A stretch of 64,000 nt of DNA from JBAOHV01 sp963714875 (GCA_963714875.1 CAVQQI010000011.1:682001-746000), one strand, 5' to 3'. Shown: positions 51,752-63,850, numbered from the stretch's first letter. Notes: generated by a model from the letters alone, not told the origin. Made by a program: numbers and translations.

Positions 51752-53716
51752 TCATACCTCGATCGTGATGGTCTTCTTCATCCATGCGAAGCCGATGACC
51801 ATCATCACCACGGCTCCGACCAGCAGGGCGTAGCCCAGGCCGGGAGAGAACAGCTCCTTGATGTACTCCGGGTTCAGGACGAACATGACCCCCGCCAGCA
51901 CCGGCGGGAGCGCTCCGATGATGATGGCGCTCATCTTGCCCTCGGCGGTCAGCGTCGAGACCTCACGCCGCAGGCGCTCACGCTGGTTCATGGTGTCGGC
52001 GACCGTCATCAGCAGCTCGGCGAGGTTGCCGCCGACCTCGCGCTGGATCCGGATCGCCATGACCGCCCAGGAGAAGTCCTCGCTGTCCATCCGCTCGGCG
52101 ACCGACTCGAGGGACTCCTCGAGCGAACGACCCAGCCGGGTCTCGCTCACCACACGGCGCAACTCGCGGCCCATCGGATCCTCGACCTCGCCCGAGACCG
52201 ACTCGAATCCCTGCCCGATGGAGTAGCCGGCCTTCAACGTTCCGGCGAGCAGCGTCAGCATGTCGGGCAGCTGTCCGCGGAACGCCTTCTGGCGTGCACG
52301 GATCTTGAAGTTGAGCACTGCGGAGGGCGACACGGCGGCCACCGCCGCGACGACGATGGCGATGAGTGCGTTGCCGGTCACCAGGAACGAGAGCACCACC
52401 AGGATCGCCGACAGCACCGCCGAGAAGAACATGGCTTCCGGCGCGCGCAGCGGCAGGTTCGCTCGCTCCAGCATCACCTCGACCTTGTCGAGCACGCCAC
52501 GGCGTTCGGCCATGTCGCCGGTGAACTCCACCGCACGTTTCAGGATCGGCACCGAGACCGACGACTCGCCGGCCGGGCCGAGATCGAGCTCCTCGGCTCC
52601 GAACGTCTCGTCGTAGGCCTCGAGGCGGCGGGTGAGGCTGGTCTCGGCGGGCATCACCAACGCGGCGATCGACCACACCAGCATCATCGACGCGGCGATG
52701 CCCATCACGACGATCAACCACATCACCAACCCGCTGGTGAGCAGACCCCCACCGGTTTCGGCCGGCAGCGCAGCGAGTCCCTCGCTGCCGGTGCGCACCG
52801 CATCGTCGGCGTAGGCGAGGGTGGTCTCGACATCGCCGACCGACGCGGTCAACGGCACCAGGGCAGCGGCGCCCTCGGGAGGCGCGACGTCCGCGCGGAA
52901 TCGACCCTGCAGACTGGCTGCGACGTCATCGAATGCCCCTGCGAGCTGCTCGTCGTTGTCCACCACGATGATGTCCCCGCCAAGGGTGTCCACCATCTCG
53001 GTGAGTGCCGCGACCGAGGTCCCCCGGTTCATCGCGACCACCTGGAGCCGCACCCCTGCCTGCTGCAGCGTCAGCCGAGCTCGGGCGACCGCCCCTGCGT
53101 CCGGCTCCTCGGCGGCGGCGCTGAACAACACCACTGTGCCGACACTGGAGTCGCGTCGGTCCGACAGGAGCGCTGCGGCGCGACTGAGGCCGTTCCACGT
53201 GGCCGAGGACGCACCTTGGGGGGTGATGTTGGCGAGCCCGGCAGCGACATCGCTCGAGGACGTGGTCGGACCGACCTCGACCTGGGCAGAACCACCGGTG
53301 GTGATCACGCCGAGGCTGTTGACCGCTCCGGCGCCGGGCAGCAGCGGATCGAGCCCCTGCTTCGCGAGCTGCACCGTCGCGTTGCCCAACGAGTCGGTGG
53401 TGTCGAGCACGGCGACCACGTCGTTGCGCAGTCCGTCGCCGATGGTCAGCACGTCGCTCGTGTCGAGTTCGGTGCCGTTCGAGGCGAACTGGACCTGTGC
53501 GGGATCCGCACCCGTCACCGAGCCCTCGGCGACGACCGGGTCACCGAGCGCGTCGACCCGGTCGACGGTGACGGCCGCATCCTCGGACTCATCCTGTGCG
53601 CCGGCGTCGCCGACCGCGACGGATCCGACACCCAGCACCAGCGACAGAGCGATGACGGACCACCACAGCCGCACCGGGCGGGACGGTCCACTGGACGTTC
53701 GCAGCGGGTTCGTCAC
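51752..53716 (-). CDS. tadB: TadB with an N-terminal von Willebrand A-like domain
   Basis: The 654-residue protein is twice the usual TadB length. After a signal/anchor (LWWSVIALSLVLGVGSVAVG) and about 60 residues comes a vWA-like domain: NDVVAVLDTTDSLGN (MIDAS-like DxTxS), VEVGPTTSSSDVAAGLANI, VGTVVLFSAAAEEP and GVRLQVVAMNRGTSVAALTEM. A membrane helix near 345 leads to the TadB T2SF part: LPDMLTLLAGTLKAGYSIGQGFESVSGEVEDPMGREL in blocks, and the C-terminal helices. The GTG start overlaps the cpaF stop. The vWA part should face outside and may hold a pilus or surface partner (inference). Confidence 0.88.
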   Translation of the reverse strand: MTNPLRTSSGPSRPVRLWWSVIALSLVLGVGSVAVGDAGAQDESEDAAVTVDRVDALGDPVVAEGSVTGADPAQVQFASNGTELDTSDVLTIGDGLRNDVVAVLDTTDSLGNATVQLAKQGLDPLLPGAGAVNSLGVITTGGSAQVEVGPTTSSSDVAAGLANITPQGASSATWNGLSRAAALLSDRRDSSVGTVVLFSAAAEEPDAGAVARARLTLQQAGVRLQVVAMNRGTSVAALTEMVDTLGGDIIVVDNDEQLAGAFDDVAASLQGRFRADVAPPEGAAALVPLTASVGDVETTLAYADDAVRTGSEGLAALPAETGGGLLTSGLVMWLIVVMGIAASMMLVWSIAALVMPAETSLTRRLEAYDETFGAEELDLGPAGESSVSVPILKRAVEFTGDMAERRGVLDKVEVMLERANLPLRAPEAMFFSAVLSAILVVLSFLVTGNALIAIVVAAVAAVSPSAVLNFKIRARQKAFRGQLPDMLTLLAGTLKAGYSIGQGFESVSGEVEDPMGRELRRVVSETRLGRSLEESLESVAERMDSEDFSWAVMAIRIQREVGGNLAELLMTVADTMNQRERLRREVSTLTAEGKMSAIIIGALPPVLAGVMFVLNPEYIKELFSPGLGYALLVGAVVMMVIGFAWMKKTITIEV

Positions 53717-55107
53717 AGCCGGCTCACCGCCCTGCGCTCGTCGGCCTCCGGGGAGAACACCTCGGCTCCCAGGCGGATGCCCTGGTCCGCGAGCTTCTCG
53801 GCGAACTTCGGGCGCACACCCGTGGCCTTCAACTGGCCTCGGTAGCGACCGTGCTCGTCGACCCCGGCGCCGAAGTCGAACAGGAAGATGTCCTGCAGGG
53901 TGATCACGTCGCCCTCCATGCCCTGGACCTCGGTGATGTGGGTGACGCGACGGGTGCCGTCACGCAGTCGGGACAGCTGCACGATCACATCGATCGCGGA
54001 CGCCATCTGTTCACGGATCGCCCGCACCGGCAGGTCGAATCCGGCCATGAGCACCAGGGTCTCGAGTCGGGCGAGGGTGTCACGCGGGCTGTTGGCGTGC
54101 ACCGTGGTGAGCGACCCGTCGTGGCCCGTGTTCATGGCCTGCAACATGTCGAGGGCCTCGCCGGAACGGCACTCGCCGACGACGATGCGATCGGGGCGCA
54201 TACGCAGGCAGTTCTTGACCAGGTCGCGGATGGTGACCTCGCCGCGGCCCTCGACGTTGGGCGGGCGGGACTCCATGCACAACACGTGTTCCTGGTGCAG
54301 CTGGAGCTCCTTCGCGTCCTCGACGGTCACGATGCGCTCGTCGTCGGGGATGAAGCTCGACATCACGTTGAGCATCGTCGTCTTGCCGGTACCGGTACCT
54401 CCGGAGACCACCCCGTTGAGGCGACCGACGATGCAGGCCTGCAGGAAGCGGGCCGAGTGGGCGTTGAGCGACCCGTAGCGGATCAGATCGTCGATCTGGA
54501 GCGGGTCGGCGGAGAACTTCCGGATCGTCAGGAACGGCCCACCGATGGCCAGTGGGGCGATCACGGCGTTCACGCGGGAGCCGTCGGGCAGTCGGGCATC
54601 CACCATCGGGGTGGACTCGTCGATGCGCCGGCCGATCTCCGAGACGATCTTGTCGATGACCCGCCGCACGTGTTCCTCATCGAGGAACCGGATCTCGGCG
54701 TCCTTGGTCAGCTTGCCGGACCGCTCCACGAAGACCCGCTCCGGGCCGTTGACCATGACCTCGGTCACGTCCTCGTCGTGCAGCAGCGAATCGATGGGTC
54801 CGTAGCCGAGGATGTCGTCGGAGACGTCCTGGATGAGCCGTGCCTTGTCCGCTGCTGACAACGGCACCCGCTCCAGGGCGATGGCCGAGTGGAGCTGGTC
54901 GTGCACCTTTCGACGGAGGTCGTCCTCGGACAACCGACGGTCGAACAGGATCGGGCCCAGCTCGTCGATCAGCTGCTGGTGGATGCGATGGCGCAGCTCC
55001 GTGGCTGCGACGTCCTGTCGCATCGGGGTGGCGACACCCGGCCCCACGGGGCCCGGGACCGCTGCGGTCCCCGGCTGCTGGCTGTTGATGCGCTCGGACA
55101 GCGACAC
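53713..55107 (-). CDS. cpaF: Tad pilus assembly ATPase CpaF/TadA
   Basis: The 464-residue secretion ATPase (GTG 55107, preceded by AGGAG) has the CpaF N-terminal domain (VTEVMVNGPERVFVERSGKL, RVIDKIVSEIGRRIDESTPM), Walker A SGGTGTGKTTML, the Asp box IVTVEDAKELQL, Walker B RIVVGECRSGEALDMLQAMNTGHDGS and the His box. It powers pilin extrusion by ATP hydrolysis. There are 127 bases between its start and the cpaE stop, the only sizeable gap in the operon. Confidence 0.95.
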   Translation of the reverse strand: MSLSERINSQQPGTAAVPGPVGPGVATPMRQDVAATELRHRIHQQLIDELGPILFDRRLSEDDLRRKVHDQLHSAIALERVPLSAADKARLIQDVSDDILGYGPIDSLLHDEDVTEVMVNGPERVFVERSGKLTKDAEIRFLDEEHVRRVIDKIVSEIGRRIDESTPMVDARLPDGSRVNAVIAPLAIGGPFLTIRKFSADPLQIDDLIRYGSLNAHSARFLQACIVGRLNGVVSGGTGTGKTTMLNVMSSFIPDDERIVTVEDAKELQLHQEHVLCMESRPPNVEGRGEVTIRDLVKNCLRMRPDRIVVGECRSGEALDMLQAMNTGHDGSLTTVHANSPRDTLARLETLVLMAGFDLPVRAIREQMASAIDVIVQLSRLRDGTRRVTHITEVQGMEGDVITLQDIFLFDFGAGVDEHGRYRGQLKATGVRPKFAEKLADQGIRLGAEVFSPEADERRAVSRL

Positions 55108-55234
55108 TGCTCACTCCTGTGGACGTTCGGATGGCCTCGACCGCAGTCGGGCATGTGGTCGGTTTTCTCGGGGCTGGTGTTCGGGGGCTGGCATGGGCCG
55201 GCAGCTGGACGATCAGGTCCCGTGGAACGGGGCC

Positions 55235-56521
55235 TCAGCGCCGCCGCTTGGTCGCCGGTGCGGGCAGGAACAGGTCGGCGAGTTGCTGGATCGACTTGGA
55301 CACGCCGGACTTGGGCGAGTGCAGCACGACGGGTTCGCCCTTGTTGACCGACTGCGGCACCACCACGTCGCTGGGGATGAGCGCATCTGCGGTCAGCTGG
55401 AGGGTCCGTTCGACCTCGCCGATGTCCAGCTTCACCTTGGAATTCGCCCGGTTGAGGATCAGCAGCAGCTTCTCCATCGGCGTGTTCAGCAGACGAAGCG
55501 TCTGGAGCCCGATCTTGACGTTCTTGATGTTGGGGATGTCCATGCCCGCGACGAGCATCACCTTGTCGGAGACCTCGACCAGACCGAGCACCACGTCGTT
55601 GAAGTACGCCGGGGTGTCGACGATGACGAACGAACAGAACGATCGGAGCATCTCGACGATGGCGACCATCTCGGCCGCACCGACCTGGTCGGCGAAGGCC
55701 GGCTCGAGCGGTGCCGGCAGGACTCGCAGGCCGGAGGGTTCGTGGGTGACGAGCAGGCTGTCGAGCAGCGGTGCGTCCATCCGGTCGAGCACCGAGACCG
55801 CGTCGACGATCGTGTGGTGGGGAGTCAGCTTCAACATGACTGCCACGTCGCCGAACTGCAGGTCGGCATCGACCAGGCACACCGGCTTGTCCGAACGCTG
55901 CGCCAGGGTGACCGCCAGCGATGAGGCGAGCACCGACTTGCCGGAGCCACCCTTCGTGGAGAACACCGTCAGGACCTGACCGTTGACCTCTTCGAGCTCT
56001 GTTGCAGCGCCCGATCCACCGCCGGGCAGCGCCCGGTCATCGCTGCTCGCGCTCTGGGTGACCTTCGGAGCACGATCGAGGGTGACGGCGATGCGCTGCA
56101 CCGTCTGTGCGAGTGCATCGGCCTCGCCTGCCAGTGCGAGCACGTCGCGGACCCCCGCACGCAGGGCCTGCTGCAACAGCGTCGTGGAGAGCTCGTCGAC
56201 GACCAGGATCGAGCCGAGCATCGGGTACTGGGCCATGACCCGCCCGGCGATGGCCAGGGAGTCCTCGTTGGCACACGACGGACCCAGGATGACCACCACG
56301 GGTACCGTGCCGGTCAGCCGGGCCGTCAGCTCCTCGATCGTGGCGAACGGCGTCGCCCCCTCGCCCAACAGGCCGATCATGCGCTCACGGGTGGGCGCGT
56401 GGCTCTCGACGATCGCCACCGAGACGCGCACCGGCACAGTGGGCGCCTGGTCGTTGCCGGAGCGGGGCTCAGGCTCCGGTTCCGGGTCGACGAAGCTCGG
56501 CGATGCCATGAAGTCGCTCAC
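55235..56521 (-). CDS. cpaE: Tad pilus localisation ATPase CpaE/TadZ
   Basis: The 428-residue protein joins an N-terminal receiver-like domain (VSVAIVESHAPTRERMIGLL, VVVILGPSCANEDSLAIAGRV) to a MinD/ParA ATPase domain with deviant Walker A FSTKGGSGKSVLASSLA, VDADLQFGDVAVMLKL and VIVDTPAYFNDVVLGL. The receiver part lacks a clear phosphorylatable Asp cluster. CpaE/TadZ places the Tad machinery in the cell. GTG 56521 overlaps the cpaB stop (GTGA); ATG 56509 is an alternative. Confidence 0.92.
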   Translation of the reverse strand: MSDFMASPSFVDPEPEPEPRSGNDQAPTVPVRVSVAIVESHAPTRERMIGLLGEGATPFATIEELTARLTGTVPVVVILGPSCANEDSLAIAGRVMAQYPMLGSILVVDELSTTLLQQALRAGVRDVLALAGEADALAQTVQRIAVTLDRAPKVTQSASSDDRALPGGGSGAATELEEVNGQVLTVFSTKGGSGKSVLASSLAVTLAQRSDKPVCLVDADLQFGDVAVMLKLTPHHTIVDAVSVLDRMDAPLLDSLLVTHEPSGLRVLPAPLEPAFADQVGAAEMVAIVEMLRSFCSFVIVDTPAYFNDVVLGLVEVSDKVMLVAGMDIPNIKNVKIGLQTLRLLNTPMEKLLLILNRANSKVKLDIGEVERTLQLTADALIPSDVVVPQSVNKGEPVVLHSPKSGVSKSIQQLADLFLPAPATKRRR

Positions 56522-57354
56522 TGACCGGACTCTTCATCGGTCTGGGGGTACGGCGACACACCCTGCACACCCGAGAGGTCCGGCAGGACGCTCTCGAACG
56601 GCAGCGGCACCGGTTCGTAGTCGGGTCGGTTGAGCGTCAGGTACAGGCGGGCGCTCAGCATGCCGGCCAGCTGGGTCGCCTGCACCGGCGGCAGCTGCAC
56701 GGTGATGAGGCCCGAACCGGCTCCCGCCGGCTCTGCGGGTGCTCCTTCTTCCGCTGCGACCGGCTCGCCGAGGCTCTGGCCGACCGCCAGCACCTTGACG
56801 TCCTGGAAGGCGGCCACCATGGCGGAGGGCAACCGGTAGCCGTCCGGGCCCTTCTGCAGGTTGGTGGTCTCGTCGCTGGGGCCCTCGAGGTCGTCGACAC
56901 CGGCGAAGATGTTCACCGAGTCACCCGGCTGGATCAGACCGGCCACACCGGCGGGCTCCTCGACACGGATGGTGATGGCCACGTTGCCCTTGTCCAGGCT
57001 GGTGCCCTTCGATCCGCTGATCTCGTTGTCAGGGATGAACATCGACGTGGTGACGATCTCGCCGCCGGTCAGGTCGACCGCGGCGACCAGCCCTGCGATC
57101 TCGGCCGGTCGGCGCACGACGGCGGCGGGCAGGTCGGCACGGCGGCGGTCGTCGGCGACGATCAGCTTGGTGGTGAGCGCCTCATCGGCGCTGGCACCCT
57201 TCTGGATCGGACCAGCGGCGACGAGCACTTCGACGAGTTGGTTCTCCTCGGCGTTCTCGCTCTCCACTCCCCGCACGTAGTTCAGGGTCAGGAAGGCGGC
57301 CAGGCCTCCGATGACGATGGCACCGATCAGGATCAATGTTCTGCGTGAACTCAC
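56518..57354 (-). CDS. cpaB: Tad pilus assembly protein CpaB/RcpC
   Basis: The 278-residue protein starts at GTG 57354 with one membrane helix (TLILIGAIVIGGLAAFLTL). An SAF domain follows (VEVLVAAGPIQKGASADEALTTKLIV) with the RcpC/CpaB C-terminal region (AITIRVEEPAGVAGLIQPGDSVNIFA). It acts at the envelope face of the Tad system. It is the first gene of the operon. A prepilin peptidase, Flp pilin and TadE/F are not in the window. Confidence 0.9.
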   Translation of the reverse strand: MSSRRTLILIGAIVIGGLAAFLTLNYVRGVESENAEENQLVEVLVAAGPIQKGASADEALTTKLIVADDRRRADLPAAVVRRPAEIAGLVAAVDLTGGEIVTTSMFIPDNEISGSKGTSLDKGNVAITIRVEEPAGVAGLIQPGDSVNIFAGVDDLEGPSDETTNLQKGPDGYRLPSAMVAAFQDVKVLAVGQSLGEPVAAEEGAPAEPAGAGSGLITVQLPPVQATQLAGMLSARLYLTLNRPDYEPVPLPFESVLPDLSGVQGVSPYPQTDEESGQ

Positions 57355-57594
57355 TGGCGTCTCGCTCCGTGCGCGTTGGGATCGTCCCGGCTCGTCACCG
57401 AACCGGGCCCGGTCCCGCCACCCCGGCTCGGGGTGGGAGCAGTGCCCGGAGGTGACCTCCGTTGGGATGACCGTCGACCAAAACCGCCCGGTCCTTAAGA
57501 AACCGTCCGAATGGCCCATGCGCTCGACGCAGATGGGTGCATCGGGACCACTGCGCTCCGCACGGCCCCGGCAGGCGTCAGAGCTCCGGACGCG

Positions 57595-57623
57595 ACAGAG
57601 CCCCGCACCGGGCGGGGCTCTGT
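57595..57623 (-). terminator. Hairpin after rpsA
   Basis: The arms acagagccccgc and gcggggctctgt enclose a five-base loop. It lies about 55 bases past the rpsA stop and upstream of cpaB on the same strand, separating the two transcription units. Confidence 0.75.
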
Positions 57624-57676
57624 GGCAGTGATCTCGGGCCGCCGGGGCTGTGCCGCGGCGCTGAGTCACTCGTGGC

Positions 57677-59139
<1,463 letters not shown>

Positions 59140-59247
59140 GTAGGGACTTCTCAATACTCTCGAGGGACAGGGACACGGACGCGCGTGGGCGCGGACCGAA
59201 GTCGACAGGCTAGTCCTCGCTGCTGCCGCCCCGAAAGCCCGGGCTGC

Positions 59248-60025
59248 TCAGCCGGGACGGTGGCCCACGAGGAGGAACTCGGGCGTCTCGATCGTCGGCT
59301 CGACGCGCTGGTAGCCACCCGGGGTGACCGACCAGATGTGATCGACTCCCAGCCCGCTGCGTTCGGCGAGCAGGCGGAGCTCCCTGGGCGTGTAGCACGT
59401 GGTCCACAGCTCTGCGTCCGCACGGAACCCGGAGCTGTCGCGCAGCTCGGTGGTCTCGTGGTTGACCGCCCCCACAGCGTCGAACGTGTCGGTCTCCTCC
59501 AGCCAGCGCACCTGGAAGTACGACGAGAACGCAGAGACCGCGCAGCGCCCACCCGGAGCGAGGGCGGCAGCGATCCCCTCGAGCACCGCGCCGTCCGGCG
59601 CCAGGTTCTGAGGATCGGCCGGATCAGCAGGACCGCCGAGTCCGAACGCCCCCTGGCACAACGAGATGGCCGCATCCACCTGCCGGCCTGCGACACGAGG
59701 GTCGCCGGCCATGCGCCGGGCGTCCATGCGGTGCCACTCGATCAGGTCGCTGACGTTCTCGCGTACCGCGACGTCCTCACCGACCTCGATGAAGCGCTCG
59801 CTGATGTCGATCGCGATCACCTCGATGCCGGCCCTGGCGAGCGCCACCGCATGACGGCCGGGCCCGCAACCCACGTCCAGCACGGTCATGCCCGCGCCGC
59901 AGGCCCAACACCTCGGACAGGAACTCGACCTCCTGGGCGGTACCCATGGTGAACGAGTACCGCAGGTAGGCGGGTCCCAGGTGGTCGGCGACGTCCTCGA
60001 ACCAGTGCCGGTCGGCCGCGTCCAT
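59248..60025 (-). CDS. Class I SAM-dependent methyltransferase (one frame break)
   Basis: ATG 60025 lies two bases after the polA stop. The protein of about 258 residues has an N-terminal helix (ADRHWFEDVADHLGPAYLRY), then the SAM-binding motif MTVLDVGCGPGRHAVALARAG, the acidic residue in VIAIDISERFIE, ALAPGGRCAVSAFS, and a C-terminal part with ELRLLAERSGLGVDHIWSV. One extra base near 59895 splits the two blocks; removing it gives LGLRAGMTVLDVGCGPG. Substrate unknown. Confidence 0.82.
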
Positions 60026-60027
60026 CT

Positions 60028-62712
60028 TCAGCCCTTTGCCGCGGCCCACGAGGAGCCGTGGGACAGGTGCACCTCGAGCGGGACCCGTAGGTCGAACGCC
60101 CCCGACATGGCGTGCAGCACCAGTTGGTCGGCATGGTCGCGCTCGTCGGGAGCGAACTCGACGATGACCTCGTCGTGGACCTGCAGGATCAGACGGCTCT
60201 GCAACCCGCTCGCCTCCAGGTCGGCGTCCAGACGTACCAGCGCCACCTTGAAGATGTCGGCGGCCAGCCCCTGGATCGGTGCGTTCATCGCCTGGCGCTC
60301 CCCCGCCATGCGCACGTTGCGCTGCGGCGAGGACAGCTCGGGGATCCGCCGACGGCGTCCGAACGCCGTCTCGGTGTAGCCCCGTTCGCGGGCCTCGTCG
60401 ACGGTGCGCTCCATGAAGGCCTTCACGCTGGGGAAGGCCACGAAGTAGGCATCCAGGATCTCCTGTGCCTCGCCGGTGGGGATGTTGAGCCGCTGACCCA
60501 GCCCGTAGGCCTCCATCCCGTAGGCGAGGCCGTAGGAGACCATCTTCGACTTGGAGCGCTGCTCGGTGGTGACCGCGTCCTGGTCGACTCCGAAGATGCG
60601 CGCCGCGGTGGTGGCGTGGATGTCCTCGCCGGCGGTGAAGGCCTCGATCAGACCCGGGATCCTCTGCCAGGTGTGCGATGACACGCAGCTCGATCTGGTT
60701 GTAGTCCGCCACCAGGAACTCGAAGCCGTCGGCGGGGACGAACGCCTCACGGAACCGGCGACCCTCCTCGGAGCGCACCGGGATGTTGTGCAGGTTCGGC
60801 GCATCGGAGGACAGCCGACCGGTCCGGGCCACGGTCTGGTTGAACGTGGCATGGATCCGCCCGTCGGCCGCGACCTCGGCCAGCAGGCCCTCGCCGTAGG
60901 TGGAACGCAGCTTCTCCACCTCGCGGTAGCGCAGGAGGTGCTCGATGATCGGGTGCTCGCCGCGGAGCTTCTCGAGGGTGGCCTGGTCGGTGGAGTAGCC
61001 GGTCTTGGTCTTCTTCCCGGGGGTCAGTCCCAGCTTGTCGAACAGGATCGTGCGCATCTGCGGTGTGGAGTTGACGTTGAAGTCCTCGCCGGCAGCGTCG
61101 ACGATCGCCGCTCGCTCGGCGTCGGCCTCGGCGCTCAGCGAATCGAACAGGCCACGCAGCACGTCGATGTCGACACCGACACCCAGGTGCTCCATCCGGG
61201 CCAGCACGCGCACCAGTGGCACCTCGACCGTGTCGTTCAACTCGGTCAGGCCGTGCGCGTCGAGCGATTCGGCGAGCGGCTCGCGCCAGGTACGCGCACC
61301 GCGAGCGCGAGGCGGCCGGTGGCCTGGGACAGCTCGACCGAGGTGCCCGAGAAGTCCAGTTGACCCTCTGCCGCGTCGCCGTCGGTGGCCAGCTCCATCT
61401 CGGCGTGCCGGCGCAGCAGCTCGGGCAGGCCGTAGGCGGCGTCGCCCGGGTCGAGCAGGTAGGCCGCGAGCTTCGTGTCGAGCGTGAGTCGGGTCATGTC
61501 GGCACCGAGTGCGAGCAGCGAGCGCAGGATCGGCTTCGCGTCGTGCGCGGTGACCTGCGGTGTGCCGCAGAGCACCGGTCCCAGCTCGCCGGCGACGTCG
61601 CCCAGCAACGACCCGGGGATCCAGAGCACCTCGGCCGCTGCGCTGTCGGCCACGAGCGCCAACCCTGCCAGTGCGCTGCGTCCCGGCTGGGCCTCCCACG
61701 CGGCCGCCATCGCGACCGACTCCAGTGCGGCGAGCGCCGCCAGCGCGGTGCGGGCCTCCTCGGCAGCCTCGAGCACGGTGACCTCGGCCTCGAGCACGGG
61801 CACCTGCGGCAGGTCGACCTCGGAGCTGGCACCGAACTCCTCGGGGAAGGCCTCGGCGAGGCGTGGCACCAGCGTCGGGAACTCGAGGAACCGGAACAGC
61901 TCGAGGATCGCGTCGGGGTCGACGACACCCTGCAGCAGCTGATCGTCGGTGACCTCGAGCGGGACGTCACGTACCAGGCGCATCATCTCCGCGTTCAGAC
62001 GTGCCAGGTCCTGGTGCTCCTCGAGGTTCTTGCGCAACGCAGGGGTCTGCTCAGCGGTGTGGGCGAAGATCCCCTCGAGGTCGCCGTAGCTGTTGATCAG
62101 CTTCGCCGCGGTCTTCTCGCCGACCTTCGGGATGCCGGGCAGGTTGTCGGAGGGATCTCCGCGCAGCGCGGCGTACCAGACGTACTGGTCGGGCCGGACA
62201 CCGGTGCGCTCGAGGATGCCCGCCTCGTCGTACAGGGCGTAGTCCGACACCCCACGCTTGTTGTAGAGCACCCGGATGTGCGGGTCGCGCACCAGTTGGT
62301 AGCTGTCCCTGTCGCCGGTGACGATCAGGACGTCGTCACCAGCGCCAGCAGCACGCTCGGCGAGCGTCGCGATGACATCGTCGGCCTCGTAGCCGGGAGC
62401 GGTCACCACCGGCAGTGCGAGCGTGTCGACGACCTGGCGCACCAGCCCCATCTGCTGGCGGAGGATGTCGGGCGCGGACTCCCTGTTGGCCTTGTAGGTG
62501 TCGACCCGTTCGTGACGGAACGTCGGCTGGGGAAGATCGAAGGTGACCACGACCCGGTCGGGGCGGTGGTCGCGCACCAGGTTCAACAGCATCGAGGTGA
62601 ACCCGAACACCGCGTTGGTGACCTGGCCCGACGCCGTCGCCAGGTCGGTCGGGAGGGCGAAGAAGGCCCGGTAGGTGAGCGAGTTCCCGTCGATCAGCAT
62701 CAGCGTCGGCAC
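60028..62712 (-). CDS. polA: DNA polymerase I (two frame breaks)
   Basis: Full extent corresponds to about 890 residues. The N-terminal 5' nuclease is intact (LMLIDGNSLTYRAFFALP, GYEADDVIATLAE, VLIVTGDRDSYQLV, GDPSDNLPGIPKVGEKTAAKLI). The 3'-5' exonuclease-like domain appears inactive: the usual DxE pair is not visible. The polymerase domain has YSTDQATLEKL, TGRLSSDAPNLHNIPVR, VADYNQIELRVIAHLAEDPG, KMVSYGLAYGMEAYGLGQ and LILQVHDEVIVEF. The frame breaks near 61295 and near 60657 (an extra C before GLIEAFTAGEDIHATTA). It is needed for repair and Okazaki fragment processing. Confidence 0.93.
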
Positions 62713-62763
62713 CGCGCCGACAGTACTCGGCTGCTCCGACAGCCCGATCAGCCGACGGATTCG

Positions 62764-63399
62764 TCAGCTGACCGCTCCGATCAGCTGCCGGGCACCGCAC
62801 ACCTGGTCGCCCTCGCCGGGCGACGTGGGCGAGAGCGTGCCGGCGAGCACCTCATCGGCCACGGCGCGCATCTGACGGCGGTTCGTCATCGCGGTCTTCT
62901 GCAGGAAGTCGAACGCGGCCTGCTCGCTGAGACCGTCACGGTCCATGAGCAGACCCTTCGCCCGGTCCAGCACCTTGCGGGACTCCAGGCGCTCCTCGGC
63001 ATCCACCACCTGTTCGGCCAGTGCCTTCTCGGCGCGGAAGCGTGCGATGGCCACCTCGATGGCCGGCGCCAGGTCGTGTCGTTCGAAGGGCTTGACGACG
63101 TAGCCCTGCACCCCCGCGTCGGATGCCTCCTCGATGAGTTCACGCTGGGAGAACGCCGTGACGAGCACCACCGCGGTCAACCGCTCCGAAGCGATCTCTC
63201 GGGCGGCGGAGATGCCGTCCAGCCCCGGCATCTTGATGTCGAGCAGGGCGACGTCGGGAGCGTGTTCGCGCACGAGCGCCACGGCTTCGTCACCGCGCCC
63301 GCACTCAGCGACGACCTCGTAGCCCTCTTCCTGCAGCAGCTCCCGCAGGTCCATGCGGATGATCGCTTCGTCCTCTGCCACGACGACTCTGGTCGGCAC
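62764..63399 (-). CDS. pdtaR: PdtaR-like response regulator with ANTAR RNA-binding domain
   Basis: The 211-residue protein starts at GTG 63399 (PTRVVVAEDEAIIRMDLRELLQEEGYEVV). The receiver domain has the acidic pair AEDE, the phosphoacceptor Asp in VALLDIKMPGLDGI, TAF and the Lys in YVVKPF. An ANTAR domain follows (LESRKVLDRAKGLLMDRDGLSEQAAFDFLQKTAM), which binds paired-hexaloop RNA to prevent termination. It is close to M. tuberculosis PdtaR (Rv1626), which also lies upstream of polA and rpsA. No sensor kinase is in the window. It lies 51 bases upstream of polA. Confidence 0.88.
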   Translation of the reverse strand: MPTRVVVAEDEAIIRMDLRELLQEEGYEVVAECGRGDEAVALVREHAPDVALLDIKMPGLDGISAAREIASERLTAVVLVTAFSQRELIEEASDAGVQGYVVKPFERHDLAPAIEVAIARFRAEKALAEQVVDAEERLESRKVLDRAKGLLMDRDGLSEQAAFDFLQKTAMTNRRQMRAVADEVLAGTLSPTSPGEGDQVCGARQLIGAVS

Positions 63400-63559
63400 C
63401 GTTGCCTTCCCCGTTCTGTTGCGACCCGAGGGCCAGCTCCTGGATCGAACCGCAACTCGCTGTTCGGAGGTTGCAGTGTACGCGTGAGCACCCCGAGGTT
63501 GGTGCGGCACTCGGCACTCCTGTGACTCCGGCCGGGAAGGCGCCCCGGCACCCTCCGGC

Positions 63560-63850
63560 TCAGCGCCGTCGCTCCGACAGCTTGTCCAACAGCTCGTCCT
63601 GCTCCGCCTCCAGCCGGGCGATCGATTCGATCAGATCAGCCCGGTGGCGCGCCATGGCTGCGGAGGTCCGCTCGGCCTCGCGGTGCTCCTCGTCCGCGAG
63701 CGGTGTCTCGGACACCATGGCCCGGATGCGCGAGTCATCGGTCACGTCAGCGAGGTGCTCGAACTGCTCGTCGGTCAGCGACAGCTCCGCACGCAGGGCG
63801 GCGAGACGGCGGCCCACGACGCGCAACCGACGTTCGATCATGAACGGCAT
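63560..63850 (-). CDS. Small coiled-coil protein of unknown function
   Basis: The 96-residue protein is charged and helical: IERRLRVVGRRLAALRAELSLTDEQFEHLADVTDDSRIRAMVSETPLADEEHREAERTSAAMARH (in blocks), ending LEAEQDELLDKLSERRR. Heptad-like Leu spacing suggests a coiled coil. The gene is short but has consistent G/C third positions and lies upstream of pdtaR on the same strand. No family name can be given. Confidence 0.7.
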   Translation of the reverse strand: MPFMIERRLRVVGRRLAALRAELSLTDEQFEHLADVTDDSRIRAMVSETPLADEEHREAERTSAAMARHRADLIESIARLEAEQDELLDKLSERRR

